Assembly (NCBI GenBank): GCA_039808465.1
Contig: JBDHTA010000023.1
Coordinates: forward strand, 1 to 32,942
Direction of reading: 5' to 3'
Origin: Metarhizobium sp039808465
GTDB taxonomy: Bacteria > Pseudomonadota > Alphaproteobacteria > Rhizobiales > Rhizobiaceae
Length of the DNA: 32,942 nt
Shown piece by piece: positions 1 to 8,146 of the stretch. How positions within the stretch are numbered: position 1 is the first letter of the stretch; each line of letters begins with the position of its first letter. A model generated the notes under the pieces. It was not told the origin of the DNA and searched no databases. It saw only the letters and a list, made by a program, of their open reading frames with translations. The translations under genes and the position numbers were made by a program.

Positions 1-140
1 CGCTCGACGCGCTCTCGCGGGAATTTTCCACCAAGGGCGGGCTGAACGAGCAGATCTTCACCGATTTCGACACCAAGGGCGGCACCGAGGCGATAAGAAA
101 CGCGCTCGGCCGCGTGCTGGACCGGATCGAGGGGCGGTAA
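1..140 (+). CDS. ProC-like reductase, C-terminal fragment
   Basis: Only the last 45 codons lie in the window, in the frame ending with TAA at 138-140; the gene starts upstream. The visible peptide contains FSTKGGLNEQ followed by FDTKGGTEAIRNALGRVLDRIEGR-type helical sequence. This resembles the C-terminal dimerisation helices of pyrroline-5-carboxylate reductase-family proteins, where an [S/T]xGG motif precedes the last helices. ProC-family enzymes reduce pyrroline carboxylates to proline with NAD(P)H; some rhizobial members are only distantly related and their substrates are unknown. The fragment has no NAD-binding region to check, so the family call is tentative. Confidence 0.5.
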   Translation, partial: LDALSREFSTKGGLNEQIFTDFDTKGGTEAIRNALGRVLDRIEGR

Positions 141-150
141 ATGGAGGCGT

Positions 151-1056
151 TTATTCCTGCGCCGCGCCGGTCAGCGGCGAGCGCCGCGTCAGATATCCGG
201 CCAGCGGATCCTCGAAGACGCTGCGCGAGGACGAGACGGAATCGATGAATAGCGAAAACAGCGCCGCCTGCGAGGAAATATCCAGCTTGGAATAGAGATT
301 GCGGCGGTGCAGCTTCACCGTCGCGGGAGAAATGTCGAGTTTTTCCGCGGCCCCCTTTACGGAATAGCCGTAGAGAATCAGTTGCGCCACCTGGCATTCG
401 CGCTCGGTCAGCACCGAGCGGCCGAAATTCTTCACCGCCTGCGCCAGCGCGCTTTGCAGCAGCGAGCCGTCGTCATCGAGGCTTTGCGGGCGCAATTCCC
501 GGAAATGCCGGAAGATGGCGATGCCGAGCAGCGGCATCACCGATTGCAACCTCAGCACATCCGCGTCGCTGAAGGAAGGGCGGCGGGTTTCCCGCGCCAG
601 CGATAGCGCGATCTTGTTGCCGGGATCGAGGGTGACGAAGGCGTTCACCTCGTCCCGCAGGCCGGAATAACAGAAATATTCGCGGTAATAGCGCGACTTG
701 AGGAAGGCCGGATCGAGCTGGGAGAGGCGGTAGAGCCCGTCGGCCCCCTCCGCCGAGGCGAGGCGGTAGAAGGGATCGATGCGATAGGGGCCGCGCAGGT
801 AATGCTCGATATCCGACAGGCCCTTGCCGTCGCGCCATTCGTTGTAGAGGATGCGCGGCGGCGCGCCCGTGCGGTAGAGCAGCACCAGCCCGGCATCGAA
901 GGCGACGTGGCGCTTGAGGGCCTGCATCAGCCGGTCCTGAAAATCGAGGCGGCCGATCGCATCCAGAAGACAGGCGGCGATATCCTCCACCATCGCGGCG
1001 GCATCGCCGTCCTTCCCGCACCGCCCTGCCGCAGCCTGTTCTTCCGCGTCCGTCAT
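151..1056 (-). CDS. LuxR-family helix-turn-helix transcriptional regulator
   Basis: The 301-residue protein has a C-terminal LuxR/GerE DNA-binding domain at about residues 214-272. It includes LTERECQVAQLILYGYS and the recognition-helix segment ISPATVKLHRRNLYSKL, both typical of the family. Residues 20-190 form a globular N-terminal sensor region with no receiver-domain aspartate pattern, so it is not an obvious two-component response regulator; it may be a GAF-like or autoinducer-like ligand domain. No luxI-type synthase is in the window. The gene is divergent from the serine hydrolase gene starting at 1202, with 145 bases between them, so that hydrolase is a natural candidate target. The specific function is unknown. 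Confidence 0.85.
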   Translation of the reverse strand: MTDAEEQAAAGRCGKDGDAAAMVEDIAACLLDAIGRLDFQDRLMQALKRHVAFDAGLVLLYRTGAPPRILYNEWRDGKGLSDIEHYLRGPYRIDPFYRLASAEGADGLYRLSQLDPAFLKSRYYREYFCYSGLRDEVNAFVTLDPGNKIALSLARETRRPSFSDADVLRLQSVMPLLGIAIFRHFRELRPQSLDDDGSLLQSALAQAVKNFGRSVLTERECQVAQLILYGYSVKGAAEKLDISPATVKLHRRNLYSKLDISSQAALFSLFIDSVSSSRSVFEDPLAGYLTRRSPLTGAAQE

Positions 1057-1201
1057 GCCTGTCCCCGCCCCTCATCCCGCCCACCCATAGCCGAAGACGG
1101 GTTTCCGGCATAGCGCCGCGCCATATTGCGTGATCCGGGATCGCACCCTATGCATGGGGAAACAGCGCCACGGTTTATGGCGGCAGGAAAGGGAGAAGGG
1201 G

Positions 1202-2374
1202 ATGACGGGCAGGACGGAATTCGAGAACCATTACGGCTTTCGCCGCGACGAGGTGCGGCTCGGCAACTGGCGCACGGCGCCCTATAGCCGCTGGTCGTTC
1301 CAGAATGCGGGCGAGCTGGTGCCGACCGCCCGCGTCTTTGCCGGTTCCGGCGCGCCGGAAGAGCCCGCCATCGATCTCGACGCGCTGCTGCGCGAAAAGG
1401 TAAGCCTTCCCTCCGGCACGGAAACCATCGCCGAAACGCTTGCCCGCACCCATGCCGACGCGCTGACCATCATGCGGGCGGGCAGCTTCATCGGCGACTG
1501 GTCCGCGCCGACCATGGGCTTCGGCCAGCCGCATATCATCTTCTCGGTCACCAAGTCGCTGACCGCCATCGTCGCGGGCGCGCTGCGCGACGAGGGCCTG
1601 CTCGATCCCGCCGCCCCCGTGACGCTCTACGTGCCGGAAGCCGCCGCCTCCGCCTTCGGCGACGCCAGCGTGCAGCATGTGCTGGACATGACGGTGGCCA
1701 TCGATATCGACGAGGCCTATCTCGATCCGCAAAGCCTGTTCGCCCGCTATCGCCGCGCAATGCTGTGGAACCCGGGCGGCGGCGATGAGGGCCTGCTCGA
1801 ATTCCTCTGCACGATCCCGCGCCTGCCCGAGCCGCATGGCGAGGTGTTCCGCTACCGCTCGCCCAATACCGACATGCTCGGCATCATTCTGGAGCGGGCG
1901 GCGAACCGCCGCTACAACGATCTGCTGCGTGACAAGCTGTTTGCGCCGCTTGGCGCCCGCAGCCCGGTCACCGTCACCGTGGACCGCGAAGGCTCCAGCC
2001 GCGCCTCCGCCGGGGTTTCGCTGACCGCGCGCGATCTCGCCCGCGTCGGCGAGATGATGCGGCAGGGCGGCGTGGCGAACGGCAAACGCGTCGTCTCGGC
2101 CGAATGGGTGCATGACACCGTCACCGGCGGCAGCCGCGACGCCTGGCTGCGCAGCGATTTCACCGGCCTGTTCGCCAATGGCCAGTATCGCAACAAGTGG
2201 TATCAATCCGGCGACGGCAGCTTCTACGGCATCGGCATTCACGGCCAGTGGCTGTTCGTGCATCCGGCTTCGGAAACCGTCATCGTCAAGATGTCGTCGC
2301 AGCCGGAGCCGGTCACCGATGCCCTCGACATGGACAATATCGCGCTTCTGAACGCGCTGGCGGCGATGGTGTAA
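1202..2374 (+). CDS. Beta-lactamase-fold serine hydrolase (paralogue 1)
   Basis: I chose the ATG at 1202 because a strong purine-rich ribosome site (GGGAGAAGGGG) sits just before it; an in-frame GTG at 1130 would only add 24 unconserved residues. The product is 390 residues. It has the class C beta-lactamase/esterase SxxK motif at S115-V-T-K118. A YRSPNTDMLG segment follows at 218-227 in the place of the YxN motif, and HGQW at 347-350 sits where KTG/HxG is expected. I see no signal peptide, which argues for a cytoplasmic esterase, amidase or peptidase rather than an antibiotic-resistance enzyme. It has a clear relative in this window at 27124-28314. It is convergent with the TPR gene, with nine bases between the stops. 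Substrate unknown. Confidence 0.85.
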   Translation: MTGRTEFENHYGFRRDEVRLGNWRTAPYSRWSFQNAGELVPTARVFAGSGAPEEPAIDLDALLREKVSLPSGTETIAETLARTHADALTIMRAGSFIGDWSAPTMGFGQPHIIFSVTKSLTAIVAGALRDEGLLDPAAPVTLYVPEAAASAFGDASVQHVLDMTVAIDIDEAYLDPQSLFARYRRAMLWNPGGGDEGLLEFLCTIPRLPEPHGEVFRYRSPNTDMLGIILERAANRRYNDLLRDKLFAPLGARSPVTVTVDREGSSRASAGVSLTARDLARVGEMMRQGGVANGKRVVSAEWVHDTVTGGSRDAWLRSDFTGLFANGQYRNKWYQSGDGSFYGIGIHGQWLFVHPASETVIVKMSSQPEPVTDALDMDNIALLNALAAMV

Positions 2375-2383
2375 ACCGCGCCG

Positions 2384-4522
2384 TCACCCGGCCCCGCCGC
2401 TCCTGAGATCGCCGAGCGCCTGAAGCGCCGCCTTGTTGCCGGTGGCGGCCAGCGCCTGGTAGAGACGGCGCGCCTCCGCCATGTAGCCGAGCTTGTAATA
2501 GGCGGTGGCGCGCAGCATCAGCAGATCCTGCCGCTCCGGCGCCAGCCGCTTGCGCTGGTCGAGCAGGATGATGGTTTCGGTGTAGCGGGCCTGGCGGTAG
2601 GCATCCAGCGCCCGGTCGGTGATGATGGCGGTCTGCAATTCCGCCGCCCGCGCCGGGCTCTGCGGCACGGCGGCGGCGGCAACGGCCGCTTCGCCGGTCA
2701 GCTTCAGGCGCAGATAAGCGAGGCTTTTTCCGTAGGCGGCATCCTGCCGCAAGGCGGGATCGCTGCCCGCCATGGCGCGGCCGAAGGCGTCGACGGCTTC
2801 GACCGGGCGCTTCATCTCCATCAGGCACCAGCCCCGCGCCAGCGCCTCGGCGGGCGACAGCGCCGCCACATCCATCGATGCGCGGCAGCCGGGAACCCGC
2901 GCCTGCCTGGCCATGGCCTGCGGCCGGGCGGCTCTTTGCGTGACCGGCGCTTCCGCCGCCTGCCGGACCGGCCGCGCGCTCTCCGCCGGTAACGCCTGCG
3001 GCTGCTCCGCCAGCGGCGCGGCGGCAATGGCGGGCCTGCCGCGCTTGCGGTCCCGCAGCGTGGCGATGCGCTCGGAGCGCCCGGCCCATTCGGCCTGAAT
3101 GCGCGAAACGCCCGCCTCGTCGCCCAGCGCATGCAGCGAAACGGCAAGGCCGTAGGCGGCGGGCTCGTAGGTCTTGTCCCATGACAGCACCAGCCCGAAC
3201 CAGTCGGCGGCGGTGCGCACCTGTTGCAGCATCAGGGCATACCAGCCGAACTGCTCGGAGGCGGCGGTGTTGCGCGCCGCGATCGCGATCGGGGCCATGC
3301 GGGCGAGAACCGCATTGTCCACCGCCTTCGGCGGATCGAGCGCCAGAAGATTGGCGATGGCGGCGAGATAGACGGCGCGCGCCTCGTCGTTGGCGTCGTG
3401 GAAGCGGTAGAGCGTGTCTTCCGCCGCCGCCGGATCGCCGAGCGCGATGCGCGTCAGCGCCAGCCCCTGCGCCGCAGCCGCCACCGGCTGCTTGTCATAG
3501 GAGCGGCGGAACCACTCGTCCGCCTTCTGGATTTCGCTGCGCCGGTAGAAATACCAGCCGAGCAGCAGGCTGTCGGAGGCCTTGGCGTCGCGCCGGGCGA
3601 TCTCCTCCAGCCGGTCGACATAGGATTGCGGCACGGCGACGGAGGCTTTCGCCCCGCCCTGCGCCACGAAGCCGCGGGCGATATCGTCGCGAATGCCGTC
3701 GAATTCCGGCTTGCCGTCCGCGCCGGTCTGCTCCAGCTTCAGAAGCGCTTCCATATCCGTGGGCGTCAGCAGGGGCAGCGCCTTCTGCACCGTCGCCAGC
3801 CGCTCCTGCGGATTGGTGCAGTTTTGCAGCACATAGGAGAAGGCCTGCGTGGCGCGGGCGGGCTTGCCGGTTTTGGCGAAGGCTTCGCCGACGCGCCACA
3901 GCATGTCCACCTCGGCGCAGGTCAGCAGTTGCGGCGCCTGCGTGGCCAGATCGATGACATTCTGGTAGGCGCCGCCATTCGAGGCCTTGACGATGGTCTG
4001 GCGCAGGCGCGCAAGGCGCAGGCCGTCGGCCAGTTCCTTCGGCGGCATCCAGCCGGGCTCGGCCTTCTGCCGGTCGGCGATGGCCTTGTCCACCTCGTCA
4101 TAGCGCGACTGCGCGTAAAGCTTCCACAGCGCGTCGATGCGCGGATCGCCGCCCCGCGCCGCCGCCAGCGGATCCTTCGGCGGCTCCCAGCCGGGATAGA
4201 GCGCCCGCAGCCGGGCGATTTCCGCCTGCAACCGCACCATGTCGCCCTGCTGCGCGAAATAGCGTAGCGCGCTTTCGTCCACCACCGGCGCTTCGGCCGG
4301 AGGGGACGCGGCAGGCGTTTCGGCGGCGACGGCATCCGTGGTCAACTGAACGGGAAAGGGTTCGGCGCGCCCGCTCTTGACCAGCACGGCGGCGCCGGTC
4401 GCACCCCGCTCCGGCAAGGCCACGTCCTCTCCCAGCGCTGGCGCCTTGCTCCAGTCTTCGACACTCGCCACACCGGCCGCCACAGCCGCCAGCGCCGACA
4501 GGAAGAGAAAGGTTATACGCAT
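2384..4522 (-). CDS. Secreted tetratricopeptide-repeat protein, probably cellulose-associated
   Basis: The ATG at 4522 is preferred over one eight codons upstream: it has a GGAG-type ribosome site and opens directly on a hydrophobic export signal (residues about 2-20). The 712-residue product is dominated by alpha-helical repeat sequence with TPR-like spacing of Ala, Tyr, Gly and Leu, for example around LLGWYFYRRSEIQKADEWFR and near the C-terminus at YYKLGYMAEARRLYQAL. A Pro/Ala/Gln-rich linker lies between the two repeat blocks. There is no C-terminal outer-membrane barrel, so it is at most a partial analogue of BcsC, whose periplasmic part is TPR-rich. It is divergent from bcsN, 222 bases apart. 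A role as a periplasmic scaffold for cellulose export is inferred from position and architecture only. Confidence 0.7.
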   Translation of the reverse strand: MRITFLFLSALAAVAAGVASVEDWSKAPALGEDVALPERGATGAAVLVKSGRAEPFPVQLTTDAVAAETPAASPPAEAPVVDESALRYFAQQGDMVRLQAEIARLRALYPGWEPPKDPLAAARGGDPRIDALWKLYAQSRYDEVDKAIADRQKAEPGWMPPKELADGLRLARLRQTIVKASNGGAYQNVIDLATQAPQLLTCAEVDMLWRVGEAFAKTGKPARATQAFSYVLQNCTNPQERLATVQKALPLLTPTDMEALLKLEQTGADGKPEFDGIRDDIARGFVAQGGAKASVAVPQSYVDRLEEIARRDAKASDSLLLGWYFYRRSEIQKADEWFRRSYDKQPVAAAAQGLALTRIALGDPAAAEDTLYRFHDANDEARAVYLAAIANLLALDPPKAVDNAVLARMAPIAIAARNTAASEQFGWYALMLQQVRTAADWFGLVLSWDKTYEPAAYGLAVSLHALGDEAGVSRIQAEWAGRSERIATLRDRKRGRPAIAAAPLAEQPQALPAESARPVRQAAEAPVTQRAARPQAMARQARVPGCRASMDVAALSPAEALARGWCLMEMKRPVEAVDAFGRAMAGSDPALRQDAAYGKSLAYLRLKLTGEAAVAAAAVPQSPARAAELQTAIITDRALDAYRQARYTETIILLDQRKRLAPERQDLLMLRATAYYKLGYMAEARRLYQALAATGNKAALQALGDLRSGGAG

Positions 4523-4687
4523 GAACACTCCATCCCCGATAATCATGATCGGACAGGCAACAGAGTATCATTCAGGGTAAACAATTCCTTTAAGACGGCG
4601 CAAAAATCCTGCCTCGCGCAAGCAAACACCTCTAAAAATTAGGGAGGATGTGCCCGAAACCGCACTTTCGAAGCGTGCGCGCCGGGC

Positions 4688-4693
4688 TACAAT
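4688..4693 (+). promoter_or_regulatory. Possible -10 element for bcsN
   Basis: TACAAT lies about 50 bases upstream of the bcsN start, in the AT-richer divergent region 4523-4744 between the TPR gene and bcsN. The region 16-18 bases upstream has only a poor -35 match (TTTCGA), so the call is weak. Confidence 0.25.
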
Positions 4694-4744
4694 CATGAAT
4701 TGCGATGCCAAATCTGGCGAAATCGGAAGGTGGTAAAGCGGACG

Positions 4745-5749
4745 ATGCGGGTGATTCGGAAATGCGGGTGGCGGCGCGGCGCGGGGCTTGCGGCGCTTAC
4801 GGTGCTCACGGCCTGCGCGGGCCAGCCGGTCCGGCTCGGCACGGGCACGACATCGGTTGCGGCGGACGAGGCGCTCGTCATGCCGCCGGTCGGGCAATTC
4901 GCGATTTCGGGCATCACGCAGAAACGCTTCAACAACGCCTTGCAGCAGGAAATCTTCCTCACCACCAATTCCGCCGTGCCGGGGCAGAATGTGGTGCAGG
5001 TGCGCTTCTTCGGCACCGCCCGCGCCATGAATTACGGCGGCGGCCATCTGGCCTTCGCGCCGATCACCGAGGCGCGGGTCGATTCGGAAATGCGCGGCAC
5101 GCTGCCGGGCGTGCCGATGGCGCGCGCGTCCTATCTGGTTCAGAACGATTTCGGCCCCTTCGGCTACGCCTTCGGGCAGCCCTCCCCCGGCGAATTGTGC
5201 ATGTATGGCTGGCAGCAGTTGCGCGCCGCCGAAGGCGAGCGGCCGCCCTTCGCAAACGGCGGCGCGATCCAGATCCGCGTGCGGCTGTGCGATGCGGGCG
5301 CCACCGAGAAGCAGTTGCTCGCCTTCATGTACGGCTTCACCATCAACGGCTCGGTGGACAATCCGAACTGGAACCCCTACGGCTCGCCGCCGCCGCTGCG
5401 CGACCGGCTGGGCCAGAGCGGCGCTCCGGTCTGGCCCGGCGCCGAGCCGGTGATGCCCGATGCGGTGACCATGCCCGCGCTGAAGACGGGCTCGATCCCG
5501 CAGGCCGCGCCCGCGCCGCGCCGCAGGGCAGCACCCGCGCCCGTGTCCGAACCGGCCATGGCGCCCACGCGTCCCGCTCTGCCGCAGGGCATGGAGCAGG
5601 TGGTCGTGCCGTCGCCGGTGCGCGCAGCGCCCGCGCCCGCCGTCGCCCTTCCCGCAGGCCGCGCGCCTGCCGCCGTTGCCGTTCCAACCCCGGCAGCATC
5701 CGGAACCATCGTGCCCTCCCCCTGCGCGGATGCGGATCTGTGCCGATGA
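4745..5749 (+). CDS. bcsN: Cellulose biosynthesis lipoprotein BcsN
   Basis: I start at the ATG at 4745, which follows GGAAGGTGG and gives a proper lipoprotein signal: a basic N-terminus, a hydrophobic stretch and a lipobox LTAC with the lipidated Cys at residue 24. A TTG at 4700 is possible but would bury this signal. The 334-residue product has a globular core to about residue 245, then a Pro/Ala-rich tail with repeated APAP, PVR and VPSP units, probably disordered. BcsN is a family of Rhizobiales proteins encoded beside bcsA and bcsB. This assignment rests on position, lipobox, size and core features such as GQNVVQVRFFGTA. The molecular role of BcsN is not well established. Confidence 0.75.
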   Translation: MRVIRKCGWRRGAGLAALTVLTACAGQPVRLGTGTTSVAADEALVMPPVGQFAISGITQKRFNNALQQEIFLTTNSAVPGQNVVQVRFFGTARAMNYGGGHLAFAPITEARVDSEMRGTLPGVPMARASYLVQNDFGPFGYAFGQPSPGELCMYGWQQLRAAEGERPPFANGGAIQIRVRLCDAGATEKQLLAFMYGFTINGSVDNPNWNPYGSPPPLRDRLGQSGAPVWPGAEPVMPDAVTMPALKTGSIPQAAPAPRRRAAPAPVSEPAMAPTRPALPQGMEQVVVPSPVRAAPAPAVALPAGRAPAAVAVPTPAASGTIVPSPCADADLCR

Positions 5750-5782
5750 ATGCTTTTCCGTTCACATCAAGGGCATTCGCCT

Positions 5783-5916
5783 GTGAAAAACCCCCTCTGC
5801 CCGCCGGCATCTCCCCCACAAGGGGGGAGAGGGCCAGAGGCCTTCTTTTCCGTTCCTTTTCACCGCCGGGGGAACGGCAGATTAAATCCCTCCCCCTTGT
5901 AGGGAAGGGTCTCAAG
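5783..5916. repeat. Palindromic intergenic repeat, family 2, copy 1
   Basis: This copy sits between bcsN and bcsA. It holds CCCCCTCTGC, then GCCGGCATCTCCCCCACAAG with a run of G forming a CTCCCCC/GGGGGGAG palindrome, and ends with AATCCCTCCCCCTTGTAGGGA. The same order of blocks recurs at 30586-30726 with a different middle. The modular palindromic make-up resembles rhizobial RIME-type elements. It may form hairpins in the bcsN-bcsA transcript. Confidence 0.7.
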
Positions 5917-5959
5917 TCATCCGCAATCGCCCCATATCTTTCCTGGTGAAAGGATAGTC

Positions 5960-8143
5960 ATGCGTCTCTTGACCCGCTTCATGTTCTGGGCGCTCTCGGC
6001 CATTCTGATGCTGTCGGTCGCCTTCCTGCCGATCGATGCGCGCACGCAGCTCGTTACCACCTTTCTGGTGCTGCTGGCGGTGGCGGTGATGAAATACATG
6101 AAGCTGGAAGGCGCCAGCCGTCTGGTGCTGATGGCGCTCGGCACGGCCATCGTGCTGCGCTACGTCTACTGGCGCTCCACCGGCACGCTGCCGCCCGTCA
6201 ACCAGCCCGCGAACTTCATTCCCGGCCTGCTACTGTATCTGGCGGAAATGTACAGCGTGCTGATGCTGTTTCTCAGCCTGTTCATCGTGTCCATGCCGCT
6301 GCCGCCGCGCAAGCCCTATCGCACGCTCGCCGACGACGCGCTGCCGGTGGTCGACGTTTTCGTGCCGACCTATAACGAGGAGGAATCGCTTCTCGCCTAT
6401 ACGCTGGCGGCGGCGCGCAACATGGATTACCCGCCGGAAAAGATGACGGTGTGGCTGCTGGACGACGGCGGCACCGAGCAGAAGCGCCATTCCACCGATC
6501 TCAGGGAATCCAAGGCGGCGGAAGAACGCCACGCCGCGCTGCAAGCCCTGTGCGGGCAGCTTGGCGTGCGCTACCTGACGCGCGCCCGCAACGAACATGC
6601 CAAGGCTGGCAACCTCAACAACGGCCTTGCCCATTCCACCGGCGATCTGGTCGCCGTCTTCGACGCCGACCATGCGCCCGCCCGCGATTTCCTCAAGGAA
6701 ACCGTGGGTTATTTCAACGATGACGAGCGGCTGTTCCTGGTGCAGACGCCGCATTTCTTCATCAATCCCGATCCGGTCGAGCGCAACCTCAACACCTTCA
6801 ACACCATGCCGAGCGAGAACGAGATGTTCTACGGCATCATCCAGCGCGGGCTGGACAAGTGGAACGCCGCCTTCTTCTGCGGCTCAGCGGCGGTGCTGCG
6901 GCGCGAGGCGCTGAACGAGGCGAACGGCTTTTCCGGCCTGTCGATCACCGAGGATTGCGAAACCGCGCTCGAGCTGCATTCACGCGGCTGGAACAGCATC
7001 TATGTCGACATGCCGCTGATCGCCGGGCTGCAACCCGGCACCTTCGCCAGCTTCATCGGCCAGCGCAGCCGCTGGGCGCAGGGCATGATGCAGATCCTGC
7101 GCTTCCGCTTTCCGCTGTTCAAGCCGGGCCTGACGATGGCGCAGCGGCTCTGCTACATGTCGTCGACGATGTTCTGGCTGTTTCCCTTCCCGCGCCTCGT
7201 CTTCCTGCTTGCGCCGCTGTGCTATCTCCTCTTCGATCTGGAGATCTTCACCGCCTCCGGCGGCGAGTTCATGGCCTATACCTTCTCCTACATGATCGTG
7301 AACCTGATGATCCAGAACTACCTCTACGGCTCCTTCCGCTGGCCGTGGATCTCGGAGCTTTACGAATATGTGCAATCGGTGCACCTGCTGCCCGCCATCG
7401 TTTCCGTGGCGCTCAATCCGCGCAAGCCGACCTTCAAGGTAACGGCGAAGGACGAAACGATCATGCAAAGCCGCCTGTCGGAAATCGCGCGGCCCTTCTT
7501 CCTCATCTTCCTCGTGCTGCTGGTCGCCGTCGCGCTGACGGTCTACCGGCTCTATACCGAGCCCTATAAATTCGACGTGACGCTGGTGGTGGGCGGCTGG
7601 AACCTGCTCAACCTGGTGCTGGCGGGCTGCGCGCTCGGCGTCGTTTCCGAGCGCGGCGAGCGGCAATCCTCCCGGCGCGTCGCCATCAGCCGCCGGGCGG
7701 AGGTTCTGATCGGCGGACAGTCCTATCCGGCGATGATCGACGATGTCTCGGTCAACGGCGCCAGCGTGCAGATCTTCACCAAGGCGTCCGAACTCTTCCG
7801 GCGCGACGCCACAGGCAGCCTGCGCTTCCAGCCGCATGGGCGCATGGAGGCGGGCGAGGTGCCGATCGAAATCCGCCATGCGCGGGCCGAGGGCGATATC
7901 GTTTCCATCGGCTGCCGCTACCTGCCGGAAAACGCCCGCCATCGCGAGCTGATCGCCGATCTCATCTTCGCCAATTCGCGGCAATGGAGCCTGTTCCAGC
8001 AGTCGCGGCGGCACAATCCCGGCGTCATTCGCGGCACGCTGCGCTTCCTGCGGATATCGTTGCAGCAGACGGGGCGCGGCCTTGTCTACCTGCTGCGCTT
8101 CCGCGCCCCCGCCGACGCGAAATCGCCGCGCAAGGGAGGCTGA
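5960..8143 (+). CDS. bcsA: Cellulose synthase catalytic subunit BcsA with PilZ domain
   Basis: This 727-residue inner-membrane family-2 glycosyltransferase polymerises UDP-glucose into beta-1,4-glucan and moves the chain through its own membrane channel. The catalytic set is complete: VFVPTYNEE at 133-141, DDG at 168-170, DAD at 235-237, FFCGS at 305-309, TED at 330-332 and QRSRW at 368-372. Hydrophobic helices lie at about 8-24, 30-45, 54-70, 88-112, 395-430, 436-455, 508-530 and 543-562. A PilZ domain follows, with Arg572/573 and Arg578 and the D595-V-S-V-N-G600 motif, so activation by cyclic di-GMP is expected. The ATG follows GAAAGGAT. The bcsB start lies three bases after the stop, so the two are co-translated. 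Confidence 0.95.
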   Translation: MRLLTRFMFWALSAILMLSVAFLPIDARTQLVTTFLVLLAVAVMKYMKLEGASRLVLMALGTAIVLRYVYWRSTGTLPPVNQPANFIPGLLLYLAEMYSVLMLFLSLFIVSMPLPPRKPYRTLADDALPVVDVFVPTYNEEESLLAYTLAAARNMDYPPEKMTVWLLDDGGTEQKRHSTDLRESKAAEERHAALQALCGQLGVRYLTRARNEHAKAGNLNNGLAHSTGDLVAVFDADHAPARDFLKETVGYFNDDERLFLVQTPHFFINPDPVERNLNTFNTMPSENEMFYGIIQRGLDKWNAAFFCGSAAVLRREALNEANGFSGLSITEDCETALELHSRGWNSIYVDMPLIAGLQPGTFASFIGQRSRWAQGMMQILRFRFPLFKPGLTMAQRLCYMSSTMFWLFPFPRLVFLLAPLCYLLFDLEIFTASGGEFMAYTFSYMIVNLMIQNYLYGSFRWPWISELYEYVQSVHLLPAIVSVALNPRKPTFKVTAKDETIMQSRLSEIARPFFLIFLVLLVAVALTVYRLYTEPYKFDVTLVVGGWNLLNLVLAGCALGVVSERGERQSSRRVAISRRAEVLIGGQSYPAMIDDVSVNGASVQIFTKASELFRRDATGSLRFQPHGRMEAGEVPIEIRHARAEGDIVSIGCRYLPENARHRELIADLIFANSRQWSLFQQSRRHNPGVIRGTLRFLRISLQQTGRGLVYLLRFRAPADAKSPRKGG

Positions 8144-8146
8144 GCC

